This document shows, one piece after another, positions 1 to 7,274 of a stretch of DNA of 24,295 nucleotides; position 1 is the first letter of the stretch, and each line of letters opens with the position of its first letter. The notes below the pieces were generated by a model. The model was not told where the DNA came from. It saw only the letters and a list, made by a program, of their open reading frames with translations, and ran no database searches. The DNA is from CALLVY01 sp937899855 (GTDB lineage: Bacteria; Bacteroidota; Bacteroidia; Chitinophagales; Saprospiraceae). The stretch is from NCBI GenBank assembly GCA_039820405.1, contig JBCBQC010000095.1, positions 1 to 24,295 on the forward strand. Reading direction: 5' to 3'. The position numbers and the translations under genes are program-made.

Positions 1-9
1 AACAGCATT

Positions 10-1059
10 ATGATAAATTTTGAACTGCTGAGCCGCATTTGTAAAACGCCCGGTACGTCGGGTTTCGAACAACGGATACGGGAACTTGTACTCCAGGAGG
101 TCGCCGAGCTGGCCGATGAGGTCAGCACCGACGCCATGGGCAACGTCATCGCCATCAAGCGGGGCCAGAGCGACCAGCGCGTTATGGTAGCCGCTCACAT
201 GGACGAAATCGGCTTTATCGTTACCCACATCGACGACGATGGATTCATCCGCTTTAGCACCCTGGGGGGCTTTGACCCCAAAACCCTGACGGCGCAACGG
301 GTGATCGTCCACGGTAGTGAAGACATTATTGGGGTGATGGGTTGCAAGCCCATCCACATGATGAAACCCGACGAACGTTCCAAGGCTTATCCCCTCGAAG
401 ATTATTTTATCGATACCGGCATGCCCCGCGACGAAGTGGTAAAAATCGTCAACCTGGGCGACCCCATCACCCGTGAGCGCGAGCTGATCGAAATGGGACA
501 TTGTGTCAACGGCAAATCGCTCGACAACCGCGTGTCGGTCTTTATCCTCATCGAGACCCTACGCGAGTTGAAGGACCAAGCCATTCCCCACGACCTGTAC
601 GCCGTATTCACGGTACAGGAGGAAGTGGGAATCCGGGGTGCCATCAGTGCCGCCCACCACATCAATCCCGACTTTGGATTTGGCCTCGACGTCACCATTG
701 CCTACGACGTTCCCAACGCCCAATCGCACGAATACGTCACGCGCCTCGGCCAAGGAACGGCCATCAAAGTGATGGACGGTTCCACCATCTGCGACTACCG
801 GATGGTACGCTACCTCAAGGAGGTGGCCGAGCGACACCAAATCCAGTGGCAGGCCGAAATTTTGGCCAAGGGAGGCACCGATACGGCGGGCATCCAACGC
901 TACGGTAAGAGCGGCGCCATTGCTGGTGCCGTGTCGATTCCCCTGCGCAACATGCACCAGAGTATCGAAATGGCCCACAAGGGAGATATCCAACACTCCA
1001 TCGACTTGCTCCGTTACGGAATCGCCGAATTGGATCGCTACGATTGGAGTTTTCGTTAA
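10..1059 (+). CDS. M42 family metallopeptidase (glutamyl/deblocking aminopeptidase type)
   Basis: A 349-residue cytosolic metalloaminopeptidase of the M42 (TET/FrvX) family, which trims N-terminal residues from peptides with a two-metal site. Visible landmarks are the AAHMDEIGF motif with H63 and D65, the SLDNR motif with D172 (bridging metal ligand), the QEEVGIRG motif with general base E204 and ligand E205, D227 in GLDVT, and H316 in RNMHQS. Length is normal for the family and all expected ligands are present. The ATG at 10 gives a start directly at the family N-terminus (helix with the CKTPGTSGFE motif). It is followed 40 bases later by an aldo/keto reductase on the same strand and is probably part of the 10-3555 run. 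The family assignment is firm; substrate preference cannot be read from sequence. Confidence 0.93.
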   Translation: MINFELLSRICKTPGTSGFEQRIRELVLQEVAELADEVSTDAMGNVIAIKRGQSDQRVMVAAHMDEIGFIVTHIDDDGFIRFSTLGGFDPKTLTAQRVIVHGSEDIIGVMGCKPIHMMKPDERSKAYPLEDYFIDTGMPRDEVVKIVNLGDPITRERELIEMGHCVNGKSLDNRVSVFILIETLRELKDQAIPHDLYAVFTVQEEVGIRGAISAAHHINPDFGFGLDVTIAYDVPNAQSHEYVTRLGQGTAIKVMDGSTICDYRMVRYLKEVAERHQIQWQAEILAKGGTDTAGIQRYGKSGAIAGAVSIPLRNMHQSIEMAHKGDIQHSIDLLRYGIAELDRYDWSFR

Positions 1060-1099
1060 ATAAACGTACCGAGCCATCTCAAAATACAGCCAAGCAGAT

Positions 1100-2086
1100 A
1101 TGAACTACCGTACCCTGGGAAAAAGCAATTTCCAAATCTCAGAACTCTCCCTCGGCACCTGGCAAGTGGGAGGCAAATGGGGCAGTGGCTTTGACGATGC
1201 CCTGGCCGATCGCATTCTCCAGGAAGCCGCCGATCAAGGCATCAATTTTATCGACACTGCCGACGTCTACGAAGACGGTCAGAGCGAACGAGCGGTGGGC
1301 CGTTTGGTGCGCTCACGCTCGGAACGCATCTACGTGGCCACCAAGTGCGGTCGCAAGATCAATCCGCACCGGAGCGAAGGCTATAGCCCGGAGGTTTTAC
1401 AACAGTTTGTTGAAGACAGCCTGCGTCGGATGCAGTTGGAGAGCCTGGACCTGATCCAGTTGCACTGTCCTCCCACTGCGGTGTACTACCGCCCGGAAAT
1501 TTTCGAACTTTTTGATCGCCTCCGGGAAGCGGGTAAGATTCGGCACTTGGGGGTGAGTGTGGAGAAGGTGGAGGAAGGCTTAAAGGCCCTGGAATATCCC
1601 AACGTCACGAGTATCCAGATCATCTATAACGTATTCCGGCAGCGGCCGCAGGAGCTGCTATTTCGGGAGGCGCAGCGCCGTGGGGTGGGCATCATCGTTC
1701 GGGTGCCCTTGGCCAGTGGCCTGCTGACGGGTTTGTACCGTGCCGACACCCATTTTGCCCCTACCGATCACCGCCATTTCAATCGGGAAGGGGAGGCTTT
1801 TGATCGGGGAGAGACGTTTGCGGGGATCGACTACGAATTGGGGCTGCGGGCCGTGGAAGCGCTCCGACGCGAATTCCCCCGGGTGGAAAACTTAGCGCCC
1901 GTTGCCATCCAGTGGGTCCTGCGCCACCCCGCAGTGACTACGGTCATCCCCGGAGCCTCCAAGGTCGCTCACTTGCATTCCAATTTGTCGTACCAACAAT
2001 TGCCGGCCCCGACGGAAGCTCAACTCCAAGCCATCGACGAGATTTACCAACAATACATTCAACCAAGCGTACACCAGCTCTGGTAA
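1100..2086 (+). CDS. Aldo/keto reductase
   Basis: A 328-residue NAD(P)H-dependent aldo/keto reductase with a TIM-barrel fold. The catalytic tetrad is complete: D52 and Y57 in the FIDTADVYEDG motif, K82 in VATKCGRK, and H122 in DLIQLHCPP. The C-terminal cofactor segment shows VIPGASKVAHL. It resembles the YajO/general stress AKR branch that reduces aldehydes and ketones of unknown identity. The start ATG at 1100 precedes the family motif YRTLGKSNFQISEL. The stop lies 14 bases before the next gene, so cotranscription with the pterin dehydratase is likely. The physiological substrate is unknown. Confidence 0.93.
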   Translation: MNYRTLGKSNFQISELSLGTWQVGGKWGSGFDDALADRILQEAADQGINFIDTADVYEDGQSERAVGRLVRSRSERIYVATKCGRKINPHRSEGYSPEVLQQFVEDSLRRMQLESLDLIQLHCPPTAVYYRPEIFELFDRLREAGKIRHLGVSVEKVEEGLKALEYPNVTSIQIIYNVFRQRPQELLFREAQRRGVGIIVRVPLASGLLTGLYRADTHFAPTDHRHFNREGEAFDRGETFAGIDYELGLRAVEALRREFPRVENLAPVAIQWVLRHPAVTTVIPGASKVAHLHSNLSYQQLPAPTEAQLQAIDEIYQQYIQPSVHQLW

Positions 2087-2100
2087 TAAATCCTCAACCT

Positions 2101-2346
2101 ATGTGGAAAGAACGCAACAACAAACTCCGAGCAAGCTTTAAATTTAGGGACTTCAAGCAAGCCATGGCCTTTATGATGGAAGTTGCCTTTTATGCGGAAG
2201 TACAGAACCATCATCCCGAGTGGAGCAACGTTTACAATACGGTCAAAATCGTCCTTTGTACCCATGATGAAGGCAATGTCATCACCAAAAAGGATCGCCA
2301 ATTGGCCGCTGCCATCACCGAGGTGTACGAAAAATACACTTCCTAA
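2101..2346 (+). CDS. phhB: Pterin-4a-carbinolamine dehydratase (short form)
   Basis: An 81-residue 4a-hydroxytetrahydrobiopterin dehydratase (PCD/DCoH family), which dehydrates the carbinolamine formed by pterin-dependent aromatic amino acid hydroxylases. The active-site signature HHPEW occupies residues 37-41 and is followed by Y45, N46 and V48, then THD at 54-56 and a KKDRQLAAAI helix. It is shorter than the usual 95-110 residues because most of the N-terminal LT..W helix region is missing; the conserved FKFRDFKQA strand/helix is kept. The start ATG at 2101 was chosen because an upstream start at 1912 would lie inside the aldo/keto reductase in another frame. No phenylalanine hydroxylase lies in the window. 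The symbol is given by family resemblance. Confidence 0.88.
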   Translation: MWKERNNKLRASFKFRDFKQAMAFMMEVAFYAEVQNHHPEWSNVYNTVKIVLCTHDEGNVITKKDRQLAAAITEVYEKYTS

Positions 2347-2409
2347 TATTTTACCATCCCGATGGGTTCTTTTGGGAGAAAAGCCCTATTTTTAATAAAA
2401 TTATTTCCC

Positions 2410-3555
2410 GTGCAAATTACGTCCAAACTTCCTCAGGTCGGTACGACCATTTTTACCGTTATGTCCAACCTGGCCCGGAACCACGGGGCCATCAATCTAT
2501 CGCAGGGCTTTCCCAATTTTGACTGTTCCCCCCGACTCAAAGCGCTGGTCCAGCACCATATGGAGCAGGGCGCCAATCAGTACGCCCCGATGCCCGGCTC
2601 GCCCGAATTGCGTACGGCCATCATCGATAAGGTCGAGCGCCTCTACGGCTGGCGGCCCAACGCAGATACCGAAATCACGATCACGGCGGGAGCGACCCAG
2701 GCTTTGTTTACGGCAATCACCGCTTTTGTCCATCCCGGCGACGAGGTCATTCTCCTCGAACCCGCCTACGATTCTTACGGTCCGGCCGTGGAACTGTGCG
2801 GGGGGAAAGTGGTCCCCTACCAACTGCGGGCCCCCGATTACCGCGTCGACTGGGAAGCCTTCCGCCAATTGGTCAGCCCGCGCACCCGGATGATCGTCAT
2901 CAATACACCGCACAACCCCACGGGCAGCCTGTTGGAACGGGAAGACCTGGAGCAGTTGCAAGCCCTCACCCGCGGTACCGACATCCTCGTACTCAGCGAT
3001 GAAGTGTACGAGCACCTCATCTACGATGGTGCCGAGCACCAAAGTATCCTGCGTTATCCCGAGCTGTGGCAACGCAGCATGGCGACCTATTCCTTTGGCA
3101 AGACTTTTCACAATACGGGCTGGAAGCTGGGCTACTGTTTGGGGCCCGAGCCGCTGATGCGGGAGTTTCGGCGTGTCCATCAGTTTAATGTATTCAGCGT
3201 CCACCACCCTACCCAACGAGCGGTCGCCGATTTTTTGCAAACGCCCGAGGAGTACCTCTCACTCGGTAACTTTTACCAACGCAAGCGCGATCATTTCCTC
3301 CGTTCGATGGAGGGCTCACGGTTTCAGCCCCTGGCCTGCGGGGGGACTTACTTCCAGCTGTTCGACTATTCGGCCATCAGCCAGGAGAAGGACACGGACT
3401 TTGCGGTGTGGCTGACCGAGGAGCACGGAGTGGCGACCATCCCGGTCTCGCCTTTTTATTCGGCGGCCGAGCCGGAGGCGAAGGTGGTGCGGATGTGTTT
3501 TGCGAAGACGGAGGAGGTGTTGGAAGCGGCGGGAGAAGTGTTGCGGGGGGTTTAA
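2410..3555 (+). CDS. ybdL: Methionine aminotransferase, YbdL-like (PLP, class I/II)
   Basis: A 381-residue PLP-dependent aminotransferase of fold type I. It closely follows the Escherichia coli YbdL pattern: SKLPQVGTTIF at the N-terminus, INLSQGFPNFD, GANQYAPMPG, NTPHNPTG, SDEVYEH and the PLP lysine in SFGKTFHNTGWK (residue 231 from this start). YbdL transaminates methionine and also histidine and phenylalanine with 2-oxo acids. The start is uncertain: I prefer the GTG at 2410, because family homology begins at ITSKLPQ. An in-frame ATG at 2362 adds 16 hydrophobic and basic residues that match nothing in the family. It closes the run of metabolic genes from 10. Family firm, exact substrate inferred. 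Confidence 0.9.
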   Translation: MQITSKLPQVGTTIFTVMSNLARNHGAINLSQGFPNFDCSPRLKALVQHHMEQGANQYAPMPGSPELRTAIIDKVERLYGWRPNADTEITITAGATQALFTAITAFVHPGDEVILLEPAYDSYGPAVELCGGKVVPYQLRAPDYRVDWEAFRQLVSPRTRMIVINTPHNPTGSLLEREDLEQLQALTRGTDILVLSDEVYEHLIYDGAEHQSILRYPELWQRSMATYSFGKTFHNTGWKLGYCLGPEPLMREFRRVHQFNVFSVHHPTQRAVADFLQTPEEYLSLGNFYQRKRDHFLRSMEGSRFQPLACGGTYFQLFDYSAISQEKDTDFAVWLTEEHGVATIPVSPFYSAAEPEAKVVRMCFAKTEEVLEAAGEVLRGV

Positions 3556-3610
3556 AGTCCAGATATGTTTTTTATATGTTTTAAATATTTTTTATAGTTG
3601 GATCTATTTT

Positions 3611-3690
3611 GGAGCTTGGGTGGGATCCCACCCTTAAGGCGCCGACGCCGACGGGCCCCCTTCGCGGCTACTGGCCCAAGCACAGCTCCG
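3611..3690. repeat. Palindrome-dense GC-rich intergenic element
   Basis: Contains a perfect 16-bp palindrome GGGTGGGATCCCACCC (3618-3633), overlapping CTTAAG (3633-3638) and GGCGCC (3638-3643), and then GGGCCC (3653-3658). An outer imperfect stem pairs GGAG+CTTGGG (3611-3620) with CCCAAG (3675-3680) and CTCC (3686-3689), leaving a 5-base bulge. GGGCC (3653-3657) can also pair with GGCCC (3673-3677). The layout resembles REP-like extragenic palindromic elements, but copy number elsewhere in the genome is unknown. Confidence 0.5.
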
Positions 3691-3868
3691 CCAAACCCAA
3701 CCTAGGACCTTGGCCCTAGTGCAGTCGAAATAAGGTGTATTTCCCCACTCGCGAACCAGGGAAAAGTCCCTACATAGACGCTTTTTTGAAAAAATTCCAT
3801 AAATATTTCCTGAGCAAAGTCGAAAAAACCACGCTAAGTCCCTGATAATGAGGAAGAAAAAATTTTGA

Positions 3869-3899
3869 AAAAAGTGAACGACGCTCTAAAAAGTGAACG
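3869..3899. repeat. Two 12-bp direct repeats AAAAAGTGAACG upstream of glyoxalase-fold gene
   Basis: The 12-base unit occurs exactly at 3869-3880 and again at 3888-3899, 19 bases start to start, and both copies are followed by related ACGCTCT/CTCT bases. They end 36 bases before the ATG at 3936, a position suited to a regulator binding site or untranslated leader. The repeat is seen directly; function is inferred. Confidence 0.5.
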
Positions 3900-3935
3900 C
3901 TCTCCACATGCTTTTAAACCCCAAATTCTTACAGC

Positions 3936-4328
3936 ATGAAGCAAAAATTGGCCAATGTGAGCATTTTGGTCCGCGATTACGATGAGGCCATCGCCTTCTA
4001 CACCCAAAAGTTGCACTTTAACTTGATCGAAGATACGCCCTTGAGCCCGGAGAAGCGCTGGGTCCTGGTAGCGCCTCCCGGTGGTGCGGACGGCTGTCGC
4101 CTCCTACTGGCCAAGGCGAGCCAGGAAGCACAGGTCGCTCAGATTGGTTTCCAGACGGGTGGACGCGTGTTCTTATTCCTCCACACGGATGATTTTGACC
4201 GCGATTATCAGAACCTACTTAACCAGGGCATCTCCATCGTTCGGCCACCCCAGGTGGAGGCCTACGGAAAGGTGCTGGTATTTGCCGACCTTTACGGCAA
4301 CCTCTGGGATTTGATCCAACCCACTTGA
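3936..4328 (+). CDS. VOC family protein (glyoxalase/bleomycin-resistance fold)
   Basis: A 130-residue protein of the vicinal-oxygen-chelate superfamily, made of two paired beta-alpha-beta-beta-beta units. The first begins with VSILVRDYDEAIAFYTQKL (residues 8-26). The second carries HTDDFDRDYQNLLNQGI and ends VFADLYGNLWDLIQP. This superfamily includes glyoxalase I, extradiol dioxygenases and fosfomycin or bleomycin resistance proteins. The usual first metal-ligand histidine is not evident (N7-V8-S9 there), and the usual C-terminal glutamate is an aspartate (D125), so metal binding is uncertain. It is preceded by the direct-repeat region and followed 33 bases later by a GNAT gene, so it may head the transcript running to 8404. 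The specific reaction is not recognisable. Confidence 0.88.
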   Translation: MKQKLANVSILVRDYDEAIAFYTQKLHFNLIEDTPLSPEKRWVLVAPPGGADGCRLLLAKASQEAQVAQIGFQTGGRVFLFLHTDDFDRDYQNLLNQGISIVRPPQVEAYGKVLVFADLYGNLWDLIQPT

Positions 4329-4361
4329 TCGACCTCCTCCGGCGAATCCCCCCAAAACGAT

Positions 4362-4817
4362 ATGGAATACCACCTCAAAAAATTGACGACGACCGACCGG
4401 GACCTCTTGCGACAACTGCTGGAGTGCTGGTACCACGACGAGCCCGAACGCCTGGCCCACCTGCCCAGTACCCACTACCTACGGGACCTACTGAACCGGC
4501 CGGACCTCCACCTCTACGTGGCTCTGCTGGCGGACCAAGTGGTTGGTGGCCTAAGTGCCCACGAGCTGCCGCTTCTGGAGCGCGAAAAGCGGGAAATGTT
4601 TTTGTACGAAATGGAAGTCCACCCCGAGCACCGCCGGCGGGGACTGGGCCGCCGCCTGATCGAAGCCCTCCAGCAAACCTGTAGCGAACGCAACATCGAG
4701 GTGATTTACTTGGGCACCGAGCTGGACAACGAGGCGGCACAACAACTGTACAGTAGCACCGGCGGCCAGCGCGAACTGATCGCCTGGTACACCTACCCCA
4801 AAAATACGACGCCATGA
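4362..4817 (+). CDS. GNAT N-acetyltransferase, AAC(3)-I-like
   Basis: A 151-residue GNAT acetyltransferase using acetyl-CoA. The acetyl-CoA pyrophosphate loop is RRRGLG (residues 91-96) after the strand LYEMEVHPEH, and the C-terminal part has LDNEAAQQLYSSTG. The middle segment (LLNRPDLHLYVALLADQVVGG, then ELPLLEREK) closely follows the pattern of AAC(3)-I aminoglycoside 3-N-acetyltransferases, where the corresponding text is roughly LL.RPDF.ALVAL...VVGGL.AYELPKFE. That is a family-level resemblance recalled without alignment; many such proteins do not modify drugs. Its stop overlaps the start of the next gene (ATGA at 4814-4817), so translation of the two is probably coupled. Confidence 0.85.
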   Translation: MEYHLKKLTTTDRDLLRQLLECWYHDEPERLAHLPSTHYLRDLLNRPDLHLYVALLADQVVGGLSAHELPLLEREKREMFLYEMEVHPEHRRRGLGRRLIEALQQTCSERNIEVIYLGTELDNEAAQQLYSSTGGQRELIAWYTYPKNTTP

Positions 4818-5389
4818 CCCTCCCCCGTTTTGAGGCACAGCATTTTCGGAGCCGCGACTTTAGCAGCGAAGCCTTTACCAGAGGCTATTACGATACCTGC
4901 ACCTTCAAAGATTGCCATTTTAACGCCACCAAATTATCGCATTCTCAGTTTGCGGAATGTACCTTCGACAGTTGTGACCTCAGTGCCGCTCGGATCGATG
5001 ATACGGCCTTTAAGACCGTCACTTTCCGAGAGTGCAAATTGGTTGGTCTGTATTTTGAACATTGCCATTTTTTCTTGCTCGACTTGCGTTTCGAGCGTTG
5101 CCAATTGCACCTGAGCTCTTTTCAAAAAGTACCCCTCTCGGAAACCGTCTTTGCCGATTGCGACCTTCGAGAGGTCGACTTTAGCGAGGCGGATCTCCGC
5201 CGAGCCGATTTCTCGGGCAGTACCCTCGAACGAGCCGTTTTTTACCGCAGCCAACTCGAATCCGCCGACTTCCGACGCGCCCGCCACTACTCCATCAATC
5301 CAGCGGAAAATCGCGTCCGCGGTGCGCGGTTCCACCGCCACGGCTTGGCGGGCTTACTCCACCATTTCGAACTGGACCTTAGCGGCTAA
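4814..5389 (+). CDS. Pentapeptide-repeat protein, Qnr/McbG-like
   Basis: A 191-residue protein built mostly of pentapeptide repeats A(D/N)LXX, predicted to fold as a right-handed quadrilateral beta helix. Repeats run from about residue 10 to 156, with central F or L every five residues, for example FKDCHF, FDSCDL, FRECKL, FADCDL, VDFSEADL and ADFSGSTL. Cysteine is frequent in the early coils. After the repeats comes INPAENRVRGARF (161-173) and a short helix GLAGLLHHFELDL. This tail matches the layout of McbG and Qnr proteins, which end with an INPEIN-type segment and a dimerising helix and protect DNA gyrase from microcin B17 or quinolones by mimicking DNA. Coupled by a 4-base overlap to the AAC(3)-like gene. 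Gyrase protection is inference. Confidence 0.88.
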   Translation: MTLPRFEAQHFRSRDFSSEAFTRGYYDTCTFKDCHFNATKLSHSQFAECTFDSCDLSAARIDDTAFKTVTFRECKLVGLYFEHCHFFLLDLRFERCQLHLSSFQKVPLSETVFADCDLREVDFSEADLRRADFSGSTLERAVFYRSQLESADFRRARHYSINPAENRVRGARFHRHGLAGLLHHFELDLSG

Positions 5390-5418
5390 AGGGTCCCCAA
5401 CTTACACCATTCCCACTC

Positions 5419-6189
5419 ATGACAAAAAAAGCTTACGCCTGGACCAATTTGCTGATGATCGTCTTCCTCATCTTTTGGAATTATTACGCCAACACCGGGC
5501 AAGTCTTCGGTCGTACGGTCGGTGAAATCAGTGCCCGTTACGCCAACCTTTTCACGCCCGCGGGCTATGCCTTTTCAATTTGGGGGATCATCTTCATCGC
5601 GCTACTGGGGCACGGCATCTTCCAGGTCCGACGGGCTTACCATCCATCGACCGACAGCGACTTTATCCTTCGGATGGGCCCTTGGCTATTGGTGGCCAAT
5701 CTGGGAAATGTGCTCTGGTTATCGGCTTGGTTGCTGGAATACACGGGACTTTCCGTCCTGATCATGCTCGGCATATTGCTGTCGCTCACGCTTTTGGTGG
5801 TACGGCTGGACATTGCCACCAAACGGCGGGAGAGTGCGCAAGAATGGGCCGTCGTGGTACCGATCAGCTTGTACGCGGGGTGGATTGCGGTGGCCACCAT
5901 TGCCAACGTCTCGGCTTATCTCGCCAAGCTGGAGTGGGCCTTCCTCTTTTCCGAAATGACCTGGGCCGCGCTGATGGTCGTAGTGGCAACCGCACTCAAC
6001 GGATTCCTGCTCTGGCAACGGCGGATGCAGGTCTACGCGGGGGTGGGCATCTGGGCCCTGTTGGCCGTCGCGGTACGACACTGGGGAGCGCTCCCCATTC
6101 TGGCGGGGCTGGCGGCGGGGGGAGCGGCCTTGCTCCTACTGGGCATTGCGATACAGCTGGGGAATCGGCAGACGCGACTGGCAAACTGA
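5419..6189 (+). CDS. TspO/MBR-related tryptophan-rich membrane protein
   Basis: A 256-residue polytopic membrane protein with about seven hydrophobic segments. The stretch LFTPAGYAFSIWGIIFIALLG (about residues 44-64) corresponds to the proline- and tryptophan-containing PPGWVFGPVWTILY region of TspO/MBR proteins. Further signature-like pieces are ANLGNVLWLSAWL, SLYAGWIAVATIANVSAYLAKL and the arginine-histidine-tryptophan motif VAVRHWGALP. Bacteroidota carry a longer form of this family, usually annotated as tryptophan-rich sensory protein. TspO proteins bind porphyrins and sterols and are tied to oxidative and photo-stress. It lies 29 bases after the pentapeptide gene and heads a row of four membrane proteins. 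Ligand unknown. Confidence 0.78.
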   Translation: MTKKAYAWTNLLMIVFLIFWNYYANTGQVFGRTVGEISARYANLFTPAGYAFSIWGIIFIALLGHGIFQVRRAYHPSTDSDFILRMGPWLLVANLGNVLWLSAWLLEYTGLSVLIMLGILLSLTLLVVRLDIATKRRESAQEWAVVVPISLYAGWIAVATIANVSAYLAKLEWAFLFSEMTWAALMVVVATALNGFLLWQRRMQVYAGVGIWALLAVAVRHWGALPILAGLAAGGAALLLLGIAIQLGNRQTRLAN

Positions 6190-6237
6190 GCTGGAAGTCG
6201 GCGCCAAAATACGCCTTTCTTAGAAAATGGTTGTACC

Positions 6238-6262
6238 TTCAATAGGAACCCAACCTATTGAA
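6238..6262. promoter_or_regulatory. 9-bp perfect dyad abutting the start of the DUF1761-like gene
   Basis: TTCAATAGG (6238-6246) and CCTATTGAA (6254-6262) form a perfect inverted repeat around a 7-base spacer, ending one base before the ATG at 6264. A sequence TACCTTCA at 6234-6241, similar to the Bacteroidota -7 element TAnnTTTG, overlaps its left arm. It could be an operator or an mRNA hairpin that controls access to the start codon. The dyad is certain, its role is not. Confidence 0.5.
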
Positions 6263-6263
6263 A

Positions 6264-6779
6264 ATGCCTAGCAATTTTTACCTCCACTTTTTAATTGCCC
6301 TCGTGCCGATGGTCATTGGTGCCGCTTATTACCACCCCAAGGTAGTGGGCAGTGCTTGGATGCGGGTCAATGGCTTTACCGAAGCCTCCCTCCAGGAAGC
6401 CAATATGGCCCTGATCTTTGGCCTGGCTTATCTCTTTTCCCTGATGCTCTCCTTCTTCTACACCAGTTTGGTCATTCACCAGGCCAGCATCACCTCGCTG
6501 TTCGTTCCCGAAATTATCGAGGCGGAGGACAATCCCATCAAGACCGAAATCATGGCCCTACTGGCCAATTATGGCGATCGACACCGCAATTTTGGCCACG
6601 GTGCCGTCCACGGGATCTTCACCGCCATCTTCTTTGCTCTGCCCATCATCGCCATCAATGCGCTTTTCGAACGCCGTAGCCGGACTTACATCCTGATCCA
6701 CTTTGGCTACTGGCTCCTCACCTTGATCCTCATGGGTGGCTTGCTCTGTGCCACCTTGCGTTTTAGCTGGGAGGTCTAA
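6264..6779 (+). CDS. DUF1761-like integral membrane protein
   Basis: A 171-residue protein with about four transmembrane segments. The N-terminal part has a hydrophobic segment, the YYHPKVVGSAWMRVNGF motif and a following helix, as in DUF1761 proteins, whose typical pattern is WYSP..FG..WM...G. The last segment HFGYWLLTLILMGGLLCATL corresponds to the family's closing GAILG helix. A central soluble loop (about residues 82-108) carries acidic residues and ANYGDRHRNFGHGAVHG. The ATG at 6264 is preferred over an upstream in-frame TTG at 6258, because the TTG falls inside the dyad. No biochemical role is known for this family, and it is unclear whether it acts with its neighbours. Confidence 0.75.
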   Translation: MPSNFYLHFLIALVPMVIGAAYYHPKVVGSAWMRVNGFTEASLQEANMALIFGLAYLFSLMLSFFYTSLVIHQASITSLFVPEIIEAEDNPIKTEIMALLANYGDRHRNFGHGAVHGIFTAIFFALPIIAINALFERRSRTYILIHFGYWLLTLILMGGLLCATLRFSWEV

Positions 6780-6833
6780 GTCACCCGAGGGCCACAACAG
6801 TTGTTCACCTAAATAAAAATCCCCCACTCACCA

Positions 6834-7274
6834 ATGGAAGTCAACTACGCAAAAGTCTTTGAGTACATCAATACCCTCGCCTTCTTTGCCTGGCTACTAC
6901 TGCTCATCGCCCCTTATTGGAAATGGACCCCGCGCCTGCTCATCGGTGGAGTCGTTACGCTCTTCGCCGCACTCTACGTCTACGGACTTAGCCAATCTTT
7001 GAGTTTTGAAGATCTGGAAAACTTCACCAATCTCGAAGGCCTCATGGGCTTGTTTACCAGCCCCCAAGCCGTAGTTGTGGGCTGGCTGCACTACCTGGCC
7101 TTCGATCTCATGGTCGGCTGCTTCATCGTTGCCAATGCCGCCCGGCACCAGATCAATCGCTACCTGCTGATCCCCTGTTTGCTCTTCACCTTTATGATGG
7201 GCCCTACTGGCTTGCTGCTCTACCTCTTGCTGCGTTGGGCCATCACCAAGGAGTATTTTGCGGCCTATCATTGA
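6834..7274 (+). CDS. ABA4-like (DUF4281) integral membrane protein
   Basis: A 146-residue protein with four predicted membrane segments. The landmarks VVVGWLHYLAFDLMVGCFIV (about residues 81-100) and LLFTFMMGPTGLLLYLLLR (about 116-134) are the hallmark of the ABA4-like/DUF4281 family. In plants ABA4 is needed for neoxanthin formation from violaxanthin, and bacterial members are of unknown function. It starts 54 bases after the DUF1761-like gene on the same strand. No carotenoid synthesis gene occurs in the window, so a pigment role is only a family-based hint. Confidence 0.8.
   Translation: MEVNYAKVFEYINTLAFFAWLLLLIAPYWKWTPRLLIGGVVTLFAALYVYGLSQSLSFEDLENFTNLEGLMGLFTSPQAVVVGWLHYLAFDLMVGCFIVANAARHQINRYLLIPCLLFTFMMGPTGLLLYLLLRWAITKEYFAAYH

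Larger units (their letters stand above)
3556..3935. other. 380-base intergenic stretch, no gene
   Basis: The longest gene-free stretch in the window. It has three zones: an AT-rich part directly after the aminotransferase stop (about 3560-3600), a GC-rich palindrome-dense patch (about 3611-3720), and an AT-rich zone with homopolymer A/T runs (about 3775-3935) leading into the glyoxalase-fold gene. Small dyads occur at 3758-3771 (AGGGA-AAAG-TCCCT) and 3782-3794 (TTTTTTGAAAAAA). No convincing ORF or tRNA was seen on either strand. The compositional break suggests an inserted element or a regulatory region rather than decayed coding sequence. Confidence 0.6.

Noticed and set aside
1912..2100. 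N-terminal extension of the pterin dehydratase to 1912
   Set aside because: The extra 63 residues overlap the aldo/keto reductase in another frame and do not match the dehydratase family.
2497..3240. 247-codon minus-strand frame over the aminotransferase
   Set aside because: The plus-strand product carries all PLP aminotransferase motifs; the minus frame has none.
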